Under the pieces are notes generated by a model. The model was not told where the DNA came from. It was given only the letters and a program-made list of their open reading frames with translations, and did not search any database. A stretch of DNA of 64,000 nt from positions 868,001-932,000 of the forward strand of contig NZ_WKJO01000001.1 in NCBI RefSeq assembly GCF_009674605.1, given 5' to 3'. The position numbers and the translations under genes are program-made. The stretch comes from Haloferax litoreum. GTDB lineage: Archaea > Halobacteriota > Halobacteria > Halobacteriales > Haloferacaceae. Shown here piece after piece: positions 8,164 through 15,375 of this stretch. How positions within the stretch are numbered: position 1 is the first letter of the stretch; each line of letters opens with the position of its first letter.

Positions 8164-9315
8164 ATGATTCGACCACATGGAAATGGCCTCGTCGATAGAA
8201 CCGTTGAGCAGGATCGGGGGGAGGATCTCTGGGATGATATTGACGGATCTACTACGGTAACGCTCGACAAAAATCTCCTTTTCGACTTCGTCAATATCGC
8301 CCACGGCGTGTACAGCCCCCTACGTGGTTTTATGTCGCACAATGATTTCTTGAAGGTCGTAAACGATCTGACGCTCGAAAGTGGTGTGGTATGGCCACTA
8401 CCTGTGGTTCTCGATATTGGAACTGACTTAGCCAATGAGATAAAGCCGGGTGACAGGATAGGTATCCGCCGTCCAGATGGTACGCCACTGGGTGTGATGG
8501 ATACTGACAGCGTCTACAGGTACGACAAGACGTCTGTCTGTGAAAGTCTGTTCGGCACAACCGACCAAGAACACCCGGGCGTGCGCACGATTCAGAATAA
8601 AGATCCGTTCTTTGTAGGTGGCCCTATCAAGGCATTCTCAGACGCTATCCCACGGAACGGTACGCATGACATCACCCCGAAAGAAGCTCGTGTCCTTTTC
8701 AATAAACGTGGGTTTGATACTGTCGTCGGGTTCCAAACCAGAAACGCCCCTCATCGTGCACATGAATACCTGCAAAAATCCGCACTCGAACATGTTGATG
8801 GGTTATTTATCCAACCGAAAATAGGTGAAAAGAAACCGGGCGACTACACTAACGAAGTGATTATTCAAGGGTATGAATCACTGATCGAGAACTACTATCC
8901 TACAGAATCTGTCGTCCTCTCAATGTTCAAATCCAGAATGATGTATGCTGGTCCACGCGAGGCGATCTTTGACTCTATCGTGCGGAAAAACTACGGATGT
9001 ACCCATTTCATCATTGGACGTGATCATGCCGGAGTCGGTAACTACTATGATGATTTTGCAGCCCAGGAATTATTCGATGCAATAGGTAACATCGGAATCA
9101 AACCCCTCTATTACCACTACGCGTTCTACTGTACGAAATGTGACGGTATCGTTTCTGAGAAGGTTTGTCCTCATGACAGTGACCATCACATGGAGCCTAG
9201 TGGGACAAAACTGCGAGAAATGCTTTCAGAAGGGACCCAGCCTCCATCGGAGCTTATGCGTCCAGAAGTTGCCGAAAAGGTATTGAGCCTCAACAAAATA
9301 CTAGTTGAAGAATAA
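8164..9315 (+). CDS. sat: Sulfate adenylyltransferase (ATP sulfurylase)
   Basis: 383 residues; ATP + sulfate gives APS + pyrophosphate, the first step of PAPS synthesis. The catalytic QTRNAPHRAHE motif is at residues 191-201 and GRDHAGVG at 285-292. The HGVYSPLRGFM segment near 47-57 belongs to the N-terminal PUA-like part. There is a C-terminal zinc-type cluster (CTKCDGIV ... CPHDSDHH) as in many archaeal and bacterial Sat proteins. It follows the sulfotransferase by 106 nt and its stop lies just before the APS kinase ATG. The AT-rich composition is shared with its neighbours. A role in PAPS supply, rather than dissimilatory sulfur metabolism, is inferred from the kinase next to it. Confidence 0.95.
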   Translation: MIRPHGNGLVDRTVEQDRGEDLWDDIDGSTTVTLDKNLLFDFVNIAHGVYSPLRGFMSHNDFLKVVNDLTLESGVVWPLPVVLDIGTDLANEIKPGDRIGIRRPDGTPLGVMDTDSVYRYDKTSVCESLFGTTDQEHPGVRTIQNKDPFFVGGPIKAFSDAIPRNGTHDITPKEARVLFNKRGFDTVVGFQTRNAPHRAHEYLQKSALEHVDGLFIQPKIGEKKPGDYTNEVIIQGYESLIENYYPTESVVLSMFKSRMMYAGPREAIFDSIVRKNYGCTHFIIGRDHAGVGNYYDDFAAQELFDAIGNIGIKPLYYHYAFYCTKCDGIVSEKVCPHDSDHHMEPSGTKLREMLSEGTQPPSELMRPEVAEKVLSLNKILVEE

Positions 9316-9316
9316 T

Positions 9317-9937
9317 ATGTTCACGCTCTGGTTTATGGGCCGGCCGGCCTCCGGGAAGTCCACACTCGCAAGTCGCATAGAGGACAGGCTAATTGAGAGA
9401 GGTCTCTCAATAGAGAACTTAGACGGTGACGATATCCGTAAGAACCTTCATCCTGATCTCGGATTCTCCCGTGAGGATCGGCGGACGAACAACCGTCGTA
9501 CTGCATACATTGCGAAGTTACTCAACCGAAGCGGGATTCCTGTTAGTGTTGGTATGATTACACCCTTCCGAGACTCCCAAGAACAAGCTAGAGACATTGT
9601 CGAAGATGAAGGCGAATTCATCCTCATTTATGTCAAATGCTCAGTGGATGCTGCTGAAGAACGGGATCCGAAAGGGCTCTACGAAAAAGCTCGGGAGGGT
9701 AAAATTGAAAAGTTCACTGGCATCAACCATCCCTTCCAAGAGCCGCTGAATCCAGAAATTGTGGTTGACACTGAAGAACACTCCACCGACGAAGCAGTTG
9801 AACACATCATGACTCAACTGGAGGAGATGGGTATATTGGATGAGCGCCTCGATGACGAATATAGTTTCCCGATCACTCACAAAGAAGAACAAAGAGTAAT
9901 TGAACGTCTCAACAAGCTCGGATATTTGGACGAATAA
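9317..9937 (+). CDS. cysC: Adenylylsulfate (APS) kinase
   Basis: 206 residues; phosphorylates APS at the 3' position to form PAPS. The P-loop GRPASGKST is at residues 8-16, followed by NLDGDDIRKNLHPDLGFSREDRRTNNRR (quoted in part: LDGDDIR and FSREDR), the hallmark APS-binding region, and by the KGLYEKAREG lid-type motif. The ATG at 9317 follows the Sat stop by one base, so the two are one transcription unit; a TTG at 9305 inside sat is a weaker alternative start. Together with Sat and the sulfotransferase it makes a complete sulfate-activation and transfer set. Confidence 0.94.
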   Translation: MFTLWFMGRPASGKSTLASRIEDRLIERGLSIENLDGDDIRKNLHPDLGFSREDRRTNNRRTAYIAKLLNRSGIPVSVGMITPFRDSQEQARDIVEDEGEFILIYVKCSVDAAEERDPKGLYEKAREGKIEKFTGINHPFQEPLNPEIVVDTEEHSTDEAVEHIMTQLEEMGILDERLDDEYSFPITHKEEQRVIERLNKLGYLDE

Positions 9938-9954
9938 CAGTTTAGATACAGCAG

Positions 9955-10824
9955 TTATAATTGGCGATGTTCGTTGGCACGCTTTCGGAGTGCTTCTAAT
10001 TGCGTGGACGTAATCCGCACTTCCCCGATTCGATACTTACCCGAGTTAGGCCCGTGACAATCCGATCCGCCAGTCGTCAGTAGATTATATTTCTCTGCAA
10101 ATTCAGAAGCATCTTCTGAGGTGACGTCGGCATAGCCCTCACTTGGCGCCTCATCATATGGGTATGGTACCTCGATAGCATCGAGTCCGTCGGCGACGAG
10201 TTCTTCGAGAATCGTCTCGATACTATCAGTTCGAACCCGTCCGGGGTGAGCAAAGGAGACGACACCGCCAGCATCCTGTATAGTCTCAATAACCTCTTCT
10301 GCAGGGACTCGTTTCATTGGTACAAAAGCTTCCCCATCACTTCCGAGATAGATTTCAAACGCCATACCGACGGAATCAACAATACCTGCGTCGATCAAAA
10401 CGTTCGCGATATGCGGTCGGCCGAGGATGCCTTTGACATTAGTTCGAACCTCGTCATACGAGCGGTCAAGATTAGATACCATTTGGAGTTGGTCTATTAT
10501 CTTGCGATTGCGATCACGGCGGTATGAGCGAACTTTTTCAAGAAGGTTGAGAAGATTTTCATCTAAAGGATCAACGTAGTACCCTAAAAGTTCGACTTTT
10601 GTATCTAGAACGTCAGCTCGAACTTCGACGCCTGTAATGAGTTCAAGATTATTTTGGTTGGATACTCGCTGACTAAAATAGTCTGCTATTGTATCGTGGT
10701 CAGTGATCGCAATCGCTTCGAGAGCAAGTTCTTGAGACTGTCGGATACGCTCCTCAACAGAGCATGTCCCATCTGAGGCTGTCGTATGTAAGTGTAAATC
10801 AGCCACACCTTCGCTGGTGTTCAT
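9955..10824 (-). CDS. PHP-domain phosphoesterase, TrpH/YciV type (candidate PAP phosphatase)
   Basis: 289 residues of the PHP family. Metal-binding motifs are HLHTTASDG at 11-19, ITDHDT near 40-45, a GRPHIAN segment, SFAHPGR near 190 and a C-terminal GGSDCHG. TrpH/YciV-type PHP enzymes include characterised 3',5'-bisphosphate nucleotidases acting on pAp and 5'-3' oligonucleotide exonucleases. PAP is exactly the by-product of the sulfotransferase next door, so PAP removal is a reasonable inference. The gene is convergent with cysC, 17 nt apart, and shares the island's AT-rich composition. A TATA-like box at 10852-10857 places the transcript start close to the ATG at 10824. A paralogue is at 59161-59955. 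Confidence 0.85.
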   Translation of the reverse strand: MNTSEGVADLHLHTTASDGTCSVEERIRQSQELALEAIAITDHDTIADYFSQRVSNQNNLELITGVEVRADVLDTKVELLGYYVDPLDENLLNLLEKVRSYRRDRNRKIIDQLQMVSNLDRSYDEVRTNVKGILGRPHIANVLIDAGIVDSVGMAFEIYLGSDGEAFVPMKRVPAEEVIETIQDAGGVVSFAHPGRVRTDSIETILEELVADGLDAIEVPYPYDEAPSEGYADVTSEDASEFAEKYNLLTTGGSDCHGPNSGKYRIGEVRITSTQLEALRKRANEHRQL

Positions 10825-10851
10825 AACTACATCACCATACTATCTCTTTTC

Positions 10852-10857
10852 ATTATA
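10852..10857 (-). promoter_or_regulatory. TATA box for the PHP gene
   Basis: On the minus strand the bases read GATATAATG, centred about 30 nt before the ATG at 10824. This predicts a leaderless or nearly leaderless transcript for the island PHP gene. Confidence 0.5.
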
Positions 10858-10983
10858 TCGTTTTGATGTACAGATTTCCACCGATAGACGGGTTCAACAA
10901 GACTCTCAAAACGAATGCGAGAGATCCATAGCCCGGGTGTAAAACAAACGCACGGACTTCTTTGGTCGTACCAAGGAAGTGGT

Positions 10984-11318
10984 TCATTTCGACGCGGCTT
11001 CGTCGGCCTTCATGACGGTCCCACCCTTATTCGTACGAACGATATCAGTATCACCATGCTCGTCTGTGGGTTGCGGAATTCCCACGTATAGATGCGACAC
11101 ATCTACAAGGTATTTCTCAGTCAAAGTCTCGCAGGTTCTGGCTTGACTTCGCCGTGGTCATTCACTCGGGGGAGTCCAGTATCACGCCAGGTGAACCCAC
11201 GCCCCTCGTGGCAGGCCTCGAGGTAGACGCACTCTTGGAGTATGTAGAGGTTCACGCACTTGTCGTTTGATGACAGAAACCGACGGGCGACCTCATCCGT
11301 GTAGCCAATTTTTCCTAA
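10984..11318 (-). pseudogene. Frameshifted, 5'-truncated gene remnant
   Basis: Two adjoining minus-strand reading frames look coding. The first (11318-11121) reads LGKIGYTDEVARRFLSSNDK, then CVNLYILQECVYLEACHEGR, then GFTWRDTGLPRVNDHGEVKP, and stops at TGA 11123-11121. The second, shifted frame runs from about 11135 to TGA 10986-10984 and reads TEKYLVDVSHLYVGIPQPTD, then EHGDTDIVRTNKGGTVMKAD. Together they would give one protein of about 110 residues, broken by a frameshift near 11125-11150. No start codon is present because a TAG (11321-11319) and then repeat copy C cut off the upstream end. I do not recognise the family. The rest of 10825-11430 holds nothing else that I can see. Confidence 0.5.
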
Positions 11319-11336
11319 CTAGAACTCACCGCGTGT

Positions 11337-11400
11337 CCTGAACGCACCCTCTGTCTGTGTCACGCGAATTCTGTCGAATCCTGATGAGTTCAACAGAGCG
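11337..11400 (+). repeat. Palindromic repeat, short copy C
   Basis: It starts CCTGAACGCACCCTCTG, continues with the family core TCTGTGTCACGC, and ends AACAGAGCG. The ends pair: CTCTGT at 11349-11354 with ACAGAG at 11393-11398. It is nearest to copy D (21203-21263), which has the same end stems. It lies at the right edge of the AT-rich island, directly upstream of the truncated remnant, with normal GC-rich sequence beginning just after it. Confidence 0.7.
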
Positions 11401-11430
11401 AATCAGGTCTCCTCCAGTCGGACCTCGTCG

Positions 11431-11745
11431 TTAACTCGCCACGTCGTCGTCGCTCCCAGTCAATCCGCCGACCACGAAGTAAAGTGCCGCTCCGAGCAGT
11501 GGTGCGAAGAAGGCGAAGGCCGCCCAGAACGTCGCGTTCCGCCCTTTGAACGTCGCGTCCTTGTGGACCCGATAGGGAAGGTAGACGTGGAAGACGAGGA
11601 AGTAGACGGCGAAGCCGAAGATGTACGGGAGTAAGTCGCCGCCGCTGACCGACGCCCACATCACCGCCAACAGGCCGAAGACGGCGAGCATGAGCGCGAT
11701 GAAGATGAAAATCGGCGCTCGCGTGCGAGTTCCAGAGTCGGACAT
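11431..11745 (-). CDS. Small four-helix membrane protein
   Basis: 104 residues from the ATG at 11745 (a GTG one codon earlier is possible). Four hydrophobic segments are visible: IFIFIALMLAVFGLLAV (about 11-30), LLPYIFGFAVYFLVFHVYL (about 37-56), a short loop with HKDATFKGRNATFWAAF, and FAPLLGAALYFVVGGL near the end. An acidic DDDVAS tail follows. The family is not recognised and function is unknown. It is divergent from tyrS and close to the right end of the repeat-bounded island. Confidence 0.75.
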   Translation of the reverse strand: MSDSGTRTRAPIFIFIALMLAVFGLLAVMWASVSGGDLLPYIFGFAVYFLVFHVYLPYRVHKDATFKGRNATFWAAFAFFAPLLGAALYFVVGGLTGSDDDVAS

Positions 11746-11934
11746 CACCCGGAGTTAGGACCGGGACGTGTTGTCCGTTTCGCCCGCGAGCGGGTTTCAT
11801 AGGGAGTATCGTAGCCAGCCGGAAGATTTGCGAACCCGGACTGGCGAGGAGAACCGATTCGCCCGGAGAGATGACGAACTTCTACGATAATCCCTATCAG
11901 AAGTCATATCCCACATCCCCGTCACCGAACACGT

Positions 11935-12921
11935 ATGGACGCATACGACCTGATCACTCGGAACGCCTCCGAAGTGGTCACGGAGGACGAAGTACGCGCG
12001 CTGGCCGACGACTCAGAGGGCAAGCGAGCGTACGTGGGCTACGAGCCCTCCGGTGTCCTCCACATCGGTCACATGCTCACCGCCAACAAGCTCATCGACC
12101 TCCAAGAGGCGGGCTTCGAGGTAGTCGTGCTGCTGGCCGACGTACACGCTTACCTCAACGGCAAGGGCACCTTCGAGGAGATTCGACAGACGGCCGAGCG
12201 AATGAAAGCGCAGTTCATCGCCTACGGCTTAGACGAGAGCCAGACCGAGTTCGTCCTCGGGTCGGAGTTCCAACTCGACGAGAGCTACGTCCTCGACCTG
12301 CACGCGCTCGAACTCGAGACGACGCTCTCGCGGGCCGAACGCGCCATGGCCGAAATCAAGAGCGGCGAGAGCGTGACAGTCGCACAGGCAGTCTACCCCA
12401 TCATGCAAGCGTTGGACATCGTCTACCTCGACGTGGACCTCGCCATCGGCGGGATGGAACAGCGCAAGGTCCACATGCTCGCCCGCGACACGCTCCCGAG
12501 CATCAACGAGGACGCGCCGACCTGTCTCCACACCCCGCTCATCGCGGACCTCGCGACGGGTATCGGGAAGATGTCCTCCTCGAAGGGCGTCACCATCTCG
12601 ATGGAAGACACCACCGAGGACATCGAAGAGAAGGTCAACGACGCCTTCTGCCCGCCCACGGCCGACCCCGACCCGACGGACGACGGCGACGCGCGCGACA
12701 ACCCCGTCCTCCAAATCTTCGAGTACCACGTCTTCCCGCGCTTCGAACGCGTCGTCGTCGAACGCCCCGACAAGTACGGTGGCAACCTCGAATACGACGA
12801 CTACGAGTCGCTCGAAGCGGACCTCGAATCCGGCGAACTCCACCCCCTCGACGCGAAAGGTGCCCTCGCTGGCTACCTCGACGAACTCATCGCACCGGGC
12901 CGCGAGAAGATAGACGCGTAA
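11935..12921 (+). CDS. tyrS: Tyrosyl-tRNA synthetase
   Basis: 328 residues; class I synthetase charging tRNA-Tyr in the cytoplasm. The HIGH motif is at residues 43-46 and the KMSSS loop at 212-216; YVGYEPSGVLHIGH and QALDIVYLDVDLAIGGMEQ are characteristic of the archaeal/eukaryal TyrRS type. An insert rich in Asp (PTADPDPTDDGDARD, about 240-255) is a haloarchaeal adaptation. The ATG at 11935 lies about 27 nt after a weak TATA-like CATATC (11905-11910), which favours a leaderless start. The long overlapping arginine-rich frame beginning at 11871 is a shadow. Confidence 0.97.
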   Translation: MDAYDLITRNASEVVTEDEVRALADDSEGKRAYVGYEPSGVLHIGHMLTANKLIDLQEAGFEVVVLLADVHAYLNGKGTFEEIRQTAERMKAQFIAYGLDESQTEFVLGSEFQLDESYVLDLHALELETTLSRAERAMAEIKSGESVTVAQAVYPIMQALDIVYLDVDLAIGGMEQRKVHMLARDTLPSINEDAPTCLHTPLIADLATGIGKMSSSKGVTISMEDTTEDIEEKVNDAFCPPTADPDPTDDGDARDNPVLQIFEYHVFPRFERVVVERPDKYGGNLEYDDYESLEADLESGELHPLDAKGALAGYLDELIAPGREKIDA

Positions 12922-12957
12922 GCAGACGTTTCGTCGGGAATCGACAGGACAGCCGAC

Positions 12958-13137
12958 TCAGGCCATCCCGAACATCTTCATCACGTTCTCTGCCAGCCCC
13001 CCAGCGACGAGTCCCATCCCGGCGACGACGAGTGCGATACCGGCCGCGACGATGGGTGCTTGGACGGCGACGAGGACGATTCCAGCGAGGAGACAGACGA
13101 CGCCAGCGATACCTTTCGTTCCGAGTTTGTCGAGCAT
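12958..13137 (-). CDS. Small two-helix membrane protein (possibly DUF7470)
   Basis: 59 residues from the ATG at 13137 (MLDKLGTKGIAGVV). Two hydrophobic segments occupy most of the protein (IAGVVCLLAGIVLVAVQ and IVAAGIALVVAGMGLVAGGL), with a short C-terminal NVMKMFGMA. The pattern resembles a haloarchaeal small-protein family I recall as DUF7470. The reading frame is open upstream for 21 more codons, but that part is arginine-rich and unlike haloarchaeal protein. Convergent with tyrS; function unknown. Confidence 0.75.
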   Translation of the reverse strand: MLDKLGTKGIAGVVCLLAGIVLVAVQAPIVAAGIALVVAGMGLVAGGLAENVMKMFGMA

Positions 13138-13241
13138 ACCACGACGGCGGGCCGGGAGTCCCCTAAACTCGTCGTTCCGTAGGACAGTCCGCTCGGGCAA
13201 ACGTCGGCGGGTTTAAACATGACGACGTAGAAGCGTCGCTC

Positions 13242-13532
13242 ATGAGCGACGACGAGAACGAGCGCCGCCGAGACCTCCGAATGCCGAACGACGACGAAGT
13301 GTTCGCCGTCGTGACCAACATGCTCGGTGCCAATCGTGTCCGCGTCCGCTGTGCCGACGGCGTGGAGCGGACCGCTCGCATCCCCGGCCGAATGCAGAAG
13401 CGTATCTGGATTCGAGAAGACGACGTAGTCCTCGTCGAACCGTGGGACTGGCAGGACGAGAAAGGCGACATCACGTGGCGCTACGAGAAGTCCGAAGCGG
13501 ACCAACTCCGCCGCGAAGGACACATCCAGTAA
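13242..13532 (+). CDS. eif1A: Translation initiation factor aIF1A
   Basis: 96 residues; an S1/OB-fold factor that binds the A site of the 30S subunit during initiation. The OB fold is plain from [32 protein letters not shown] (cited in part: [12 protein letters not shown]) through [17 protein letters not shown]. The acidic N-terminus and the C-terminal helix ([15 protein letters not shown]) match archaeal members. A TATA-like GTTTAAAC at 13211-13218 is centred about 28 nt before the ATG, so the transcript should be leaderless. In archaea this gene commonly heads the aIF1A-RIO1-KH group, as here. Confidence 0.96.
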   Translation: MSDDENERRRDLRMPNDDEVFAVVTNMLGANRVRVRCADGVERTARIPGRMQKRIWIREDDVVLVEPWDWQDEKGDITWRYEKSEADQLRREGHIQ

Positions 13533-13621
13533 CCTGATCCGCCTGCGTCCTCGGTCGTGACCGAACTACACGAAGACAGAGCCTGTGGCCTTTTCATCTC
13601 GCCTCTCGTAGCCCTAGTCCA

Positions 13622-14488
13622 ATGAGTGACGAGTTCGGCATGGTCGAACCCCAGGAGGGCGAGGCGTTCGGCGACGAGTGGGAAGAGATAGACCTCTCTG
13701 AGGACGAAGCAGACCGCATCGCCAAGCGGCGTGACCGCGACTTCGACGAGTTCAGGATTCGGATGAAAGACGCCGACCAGTTCAAAGTCGAGCAGTCGGT
13801 GTTCGACGACGCCACCTTCGCGGCGATATACAAACTCGTCCAAGACGGGTACATCGACGCGTTCGGAGGACCCATCTCGACGGGAAAGGAAGCGAACGTC
13901 TACGAGGCGCTCGGTGACGACAGCGAAGTCGCCGTCAAGATATACCGCATCAACGCCTCCGACTTCCGTCACATGCGCGACTACCTCGAAGGCGACCCGC
14001 GATTCGAGGGCATCGGCCACGACAAAGGGCAAGTCGTCCGCGCGTGGGTGCGAAAGGAGTTCGCCAACCTCGAACGCGCCCAGCGTGCCGGGGTTCGCGT
14101 TCCGGACCCAATCGCCGTCCAGCGAAACGTTCTCGTGATGGAACTCGTCGGACTCGCCGAAGACCGGGCACGTCGCCTCTCGGAAGTCAACGTCGAAAAC
14201 CCACAGACTGCCTACAAAGTCGTCCGCGAGTACATGCGTCGCCTCCACCGCGCCGGCCTCGTCCACGGCGACCTCTCGGAGTACAACCTCATCATCCACG
14301 GGGGCGAACTCGTCGTCATCGACCTCGGACAGGCGGTGACGATTCACCACCCGAACGCCGTAGATTTCCTCCGCCGAGACTGTCGTAACGTCGCCAACTT
14401 CTTCCAGCGACAGGGTGCCGACGCCGACGCCGACTCTCTCTATGAGTTCGTCACCGCCGACGAAGACGACGAGAACGCCGAGGAGTAG
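13622..14488 (+). CDS. rio1: RIO1-type atypical protein kinase
   Basis: 288 residues; a RIO-family ATPase/kinase needed for late maturation of the small ribosomal subunit. Visible elements are the flexible-loop/P-loop region GGPISTGKEANVYEAL (about 80-95), VAVKIYRI with the ATP-binding Lys, the signature EGDPRF, the catalytic loop VHGDLSEYN near 213-221, and the metal-binding IDLGQAV near 235. The acidic N-terminal about 60 residues vary in the family. It lies between aIF1A and a KH protein, the usual archaeal context, except that two unrelated genes intervene before the KH gene. Confidence 0.96.
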   Translation: MSDEFGMVEPQEGEAFGDEWEEIDLSEDEADRIAKRRDRDFDEFRIRMKDADQFKVEQSVFDDATFAAIYKLVQDGYIDAFGGPISTGKEANVYEALGDDSEVAVKIYRINASDFRHMRDYLEGDPRFEGIGHDKGQVVRAWVRKEFANLERAQRAGVRVPDPIAVQRNVLVMELVGLAEDRARRLSEVNVENPQTAYKVVREYMRRLHRAGLVHGDLSEYNLIIHGGELVVIDLGQAVTIHHPNAVDFLRRDCRNVANFFQRQGADADADSLYEFVTADEDDENAEE

Positions 14489-14491
14489 GCG

Positions 14492-15295
14492 GTGTCGGAA
14501 AGTGTCTCCCGCCAGTTCGCCGTATTCACTGGCCTCGCCGCCGCGTGGGCGTGGCCACTCTGGATTCTTACGACTGTCCTCCCCGATGCAGTCGATATCG
14601 TCGCCATCCTCGCCGGCGCGTGGGGCCCGACAGTCGCCGCCGTCGTCCTGACGTGGCGTTCGTCGGGGCGCGACGGCGTACGTTCGCTCCTGAAACGATA
14701 CCTCGCGTGGCGAACAGGGCTGTTTCCCGCTATCGGGGTCGTCGTCTCTGTACTCGCCACGACTGTCGCCGCCGTCTGGGTCACGTCGCTCGGGGGCGTG
14801 CCCCCCGGTTTTCCGGGACAGGCCCCACCACTTCCGTTCCTCCCACTCGTCATCCTCGTGAACGTCTTTCTCGGCGGCCCACTCGCAGAGGAGGCGGGGT
14901 GGCGTGGATTCGCCCACCCGCTTCTCCGCGAACGAGTCGGCACGGGAACCGCTGGTGTCGCAGTTGGACTCGTCTGGGGACTGTGGCACGCCCCATTATT
15001 CTTCCTGCCCGGACAGGCGTTCGTCGTCGGCGGAACCGACCCACTCGCGTTCGCCGCACTGACCATCTCGTGGTCGGTGCTATTCGGCGTCGTCACCGAA
15101 CGGGCCGACTGGAGTCTCCTTCCGGCAGTGTTCGGACACGCAACGGTCAACACGGCACTCGGGACGTACGGCGTCCTCTCGGCGGCGTTCTACCGCCCAG
15201 CGGTTGTCGTCGGATTTGCCGTCGTCGCTACCGGGGTTCTCGCCGTCCATCTCGTCGGCACTCGCCTGTCCGACTCCACGACCCCTACCGTGTGA
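14492..15295 (+). CDS. CPBP-family intramembrane glutamic protease
   Basis: 267 residues from a GTG three bases after the RIO1 stop. Multi-pass membrane protein with about eight hydrophobic segments. The CPBP (Abi/CAAX protease) motifs are EEAGWRG near residues 132-138, GLVWGLWHAPLF near 155-168 and HATVN near 215. The two glutamates, the histidines and the asparagine are the catalytic set of the Rce1/CPBP family. Members cleave membrane substrates and can process bacteriocins or prenylated proteins; the substrate here is unknown. It directly follows rio1 and may be cotranscribed, but it is not part of the conserved ribosome-assembly set. Confidence 0.9.
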   Translation: MSESVSRQFAVFTGLAAAWAWPLWILTTVLPDAVDIVAILAGAWGPTVAAVVLTWRSSGRDGVRSLLKRYLAWRTGLFPAIGVVVSVLATTVAAVWVTSLGGVPPGFPGQAPPLPFLPLVILVNVFLGGPLAEEAGWRGFAHPLLRERVGTGTAGVAVGLVWGLWHAPLFFLPGQAFVVGGTDPLAFAALTISWSVLFGVVTERADWSLLPAVFGHATVNTALGTYGVLSAAFYRPAVVVGFAVVATGVLAVHLVGTRLSDSTTPTV

Positions 15296-15375
15296 CAGAA
15301 GCGCGCTTCTGTTTCGACTTCGACAGAACAGTCATTCTGGAGACATTTATCATGAACTCGGGCGACTGACCGAGT

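Noticed and set aside
11121-11318. An intact small gene on the minus strand
   Set aside because: There is no start codon and the frame continues only after a shift, so it is listed as a remnant.
14545-15369. Long arginine-rich frame over the CPBP gene
   Set aside because: Shadow of the CPBP gene; sequence is Arg/Ser-rich without any family motif.
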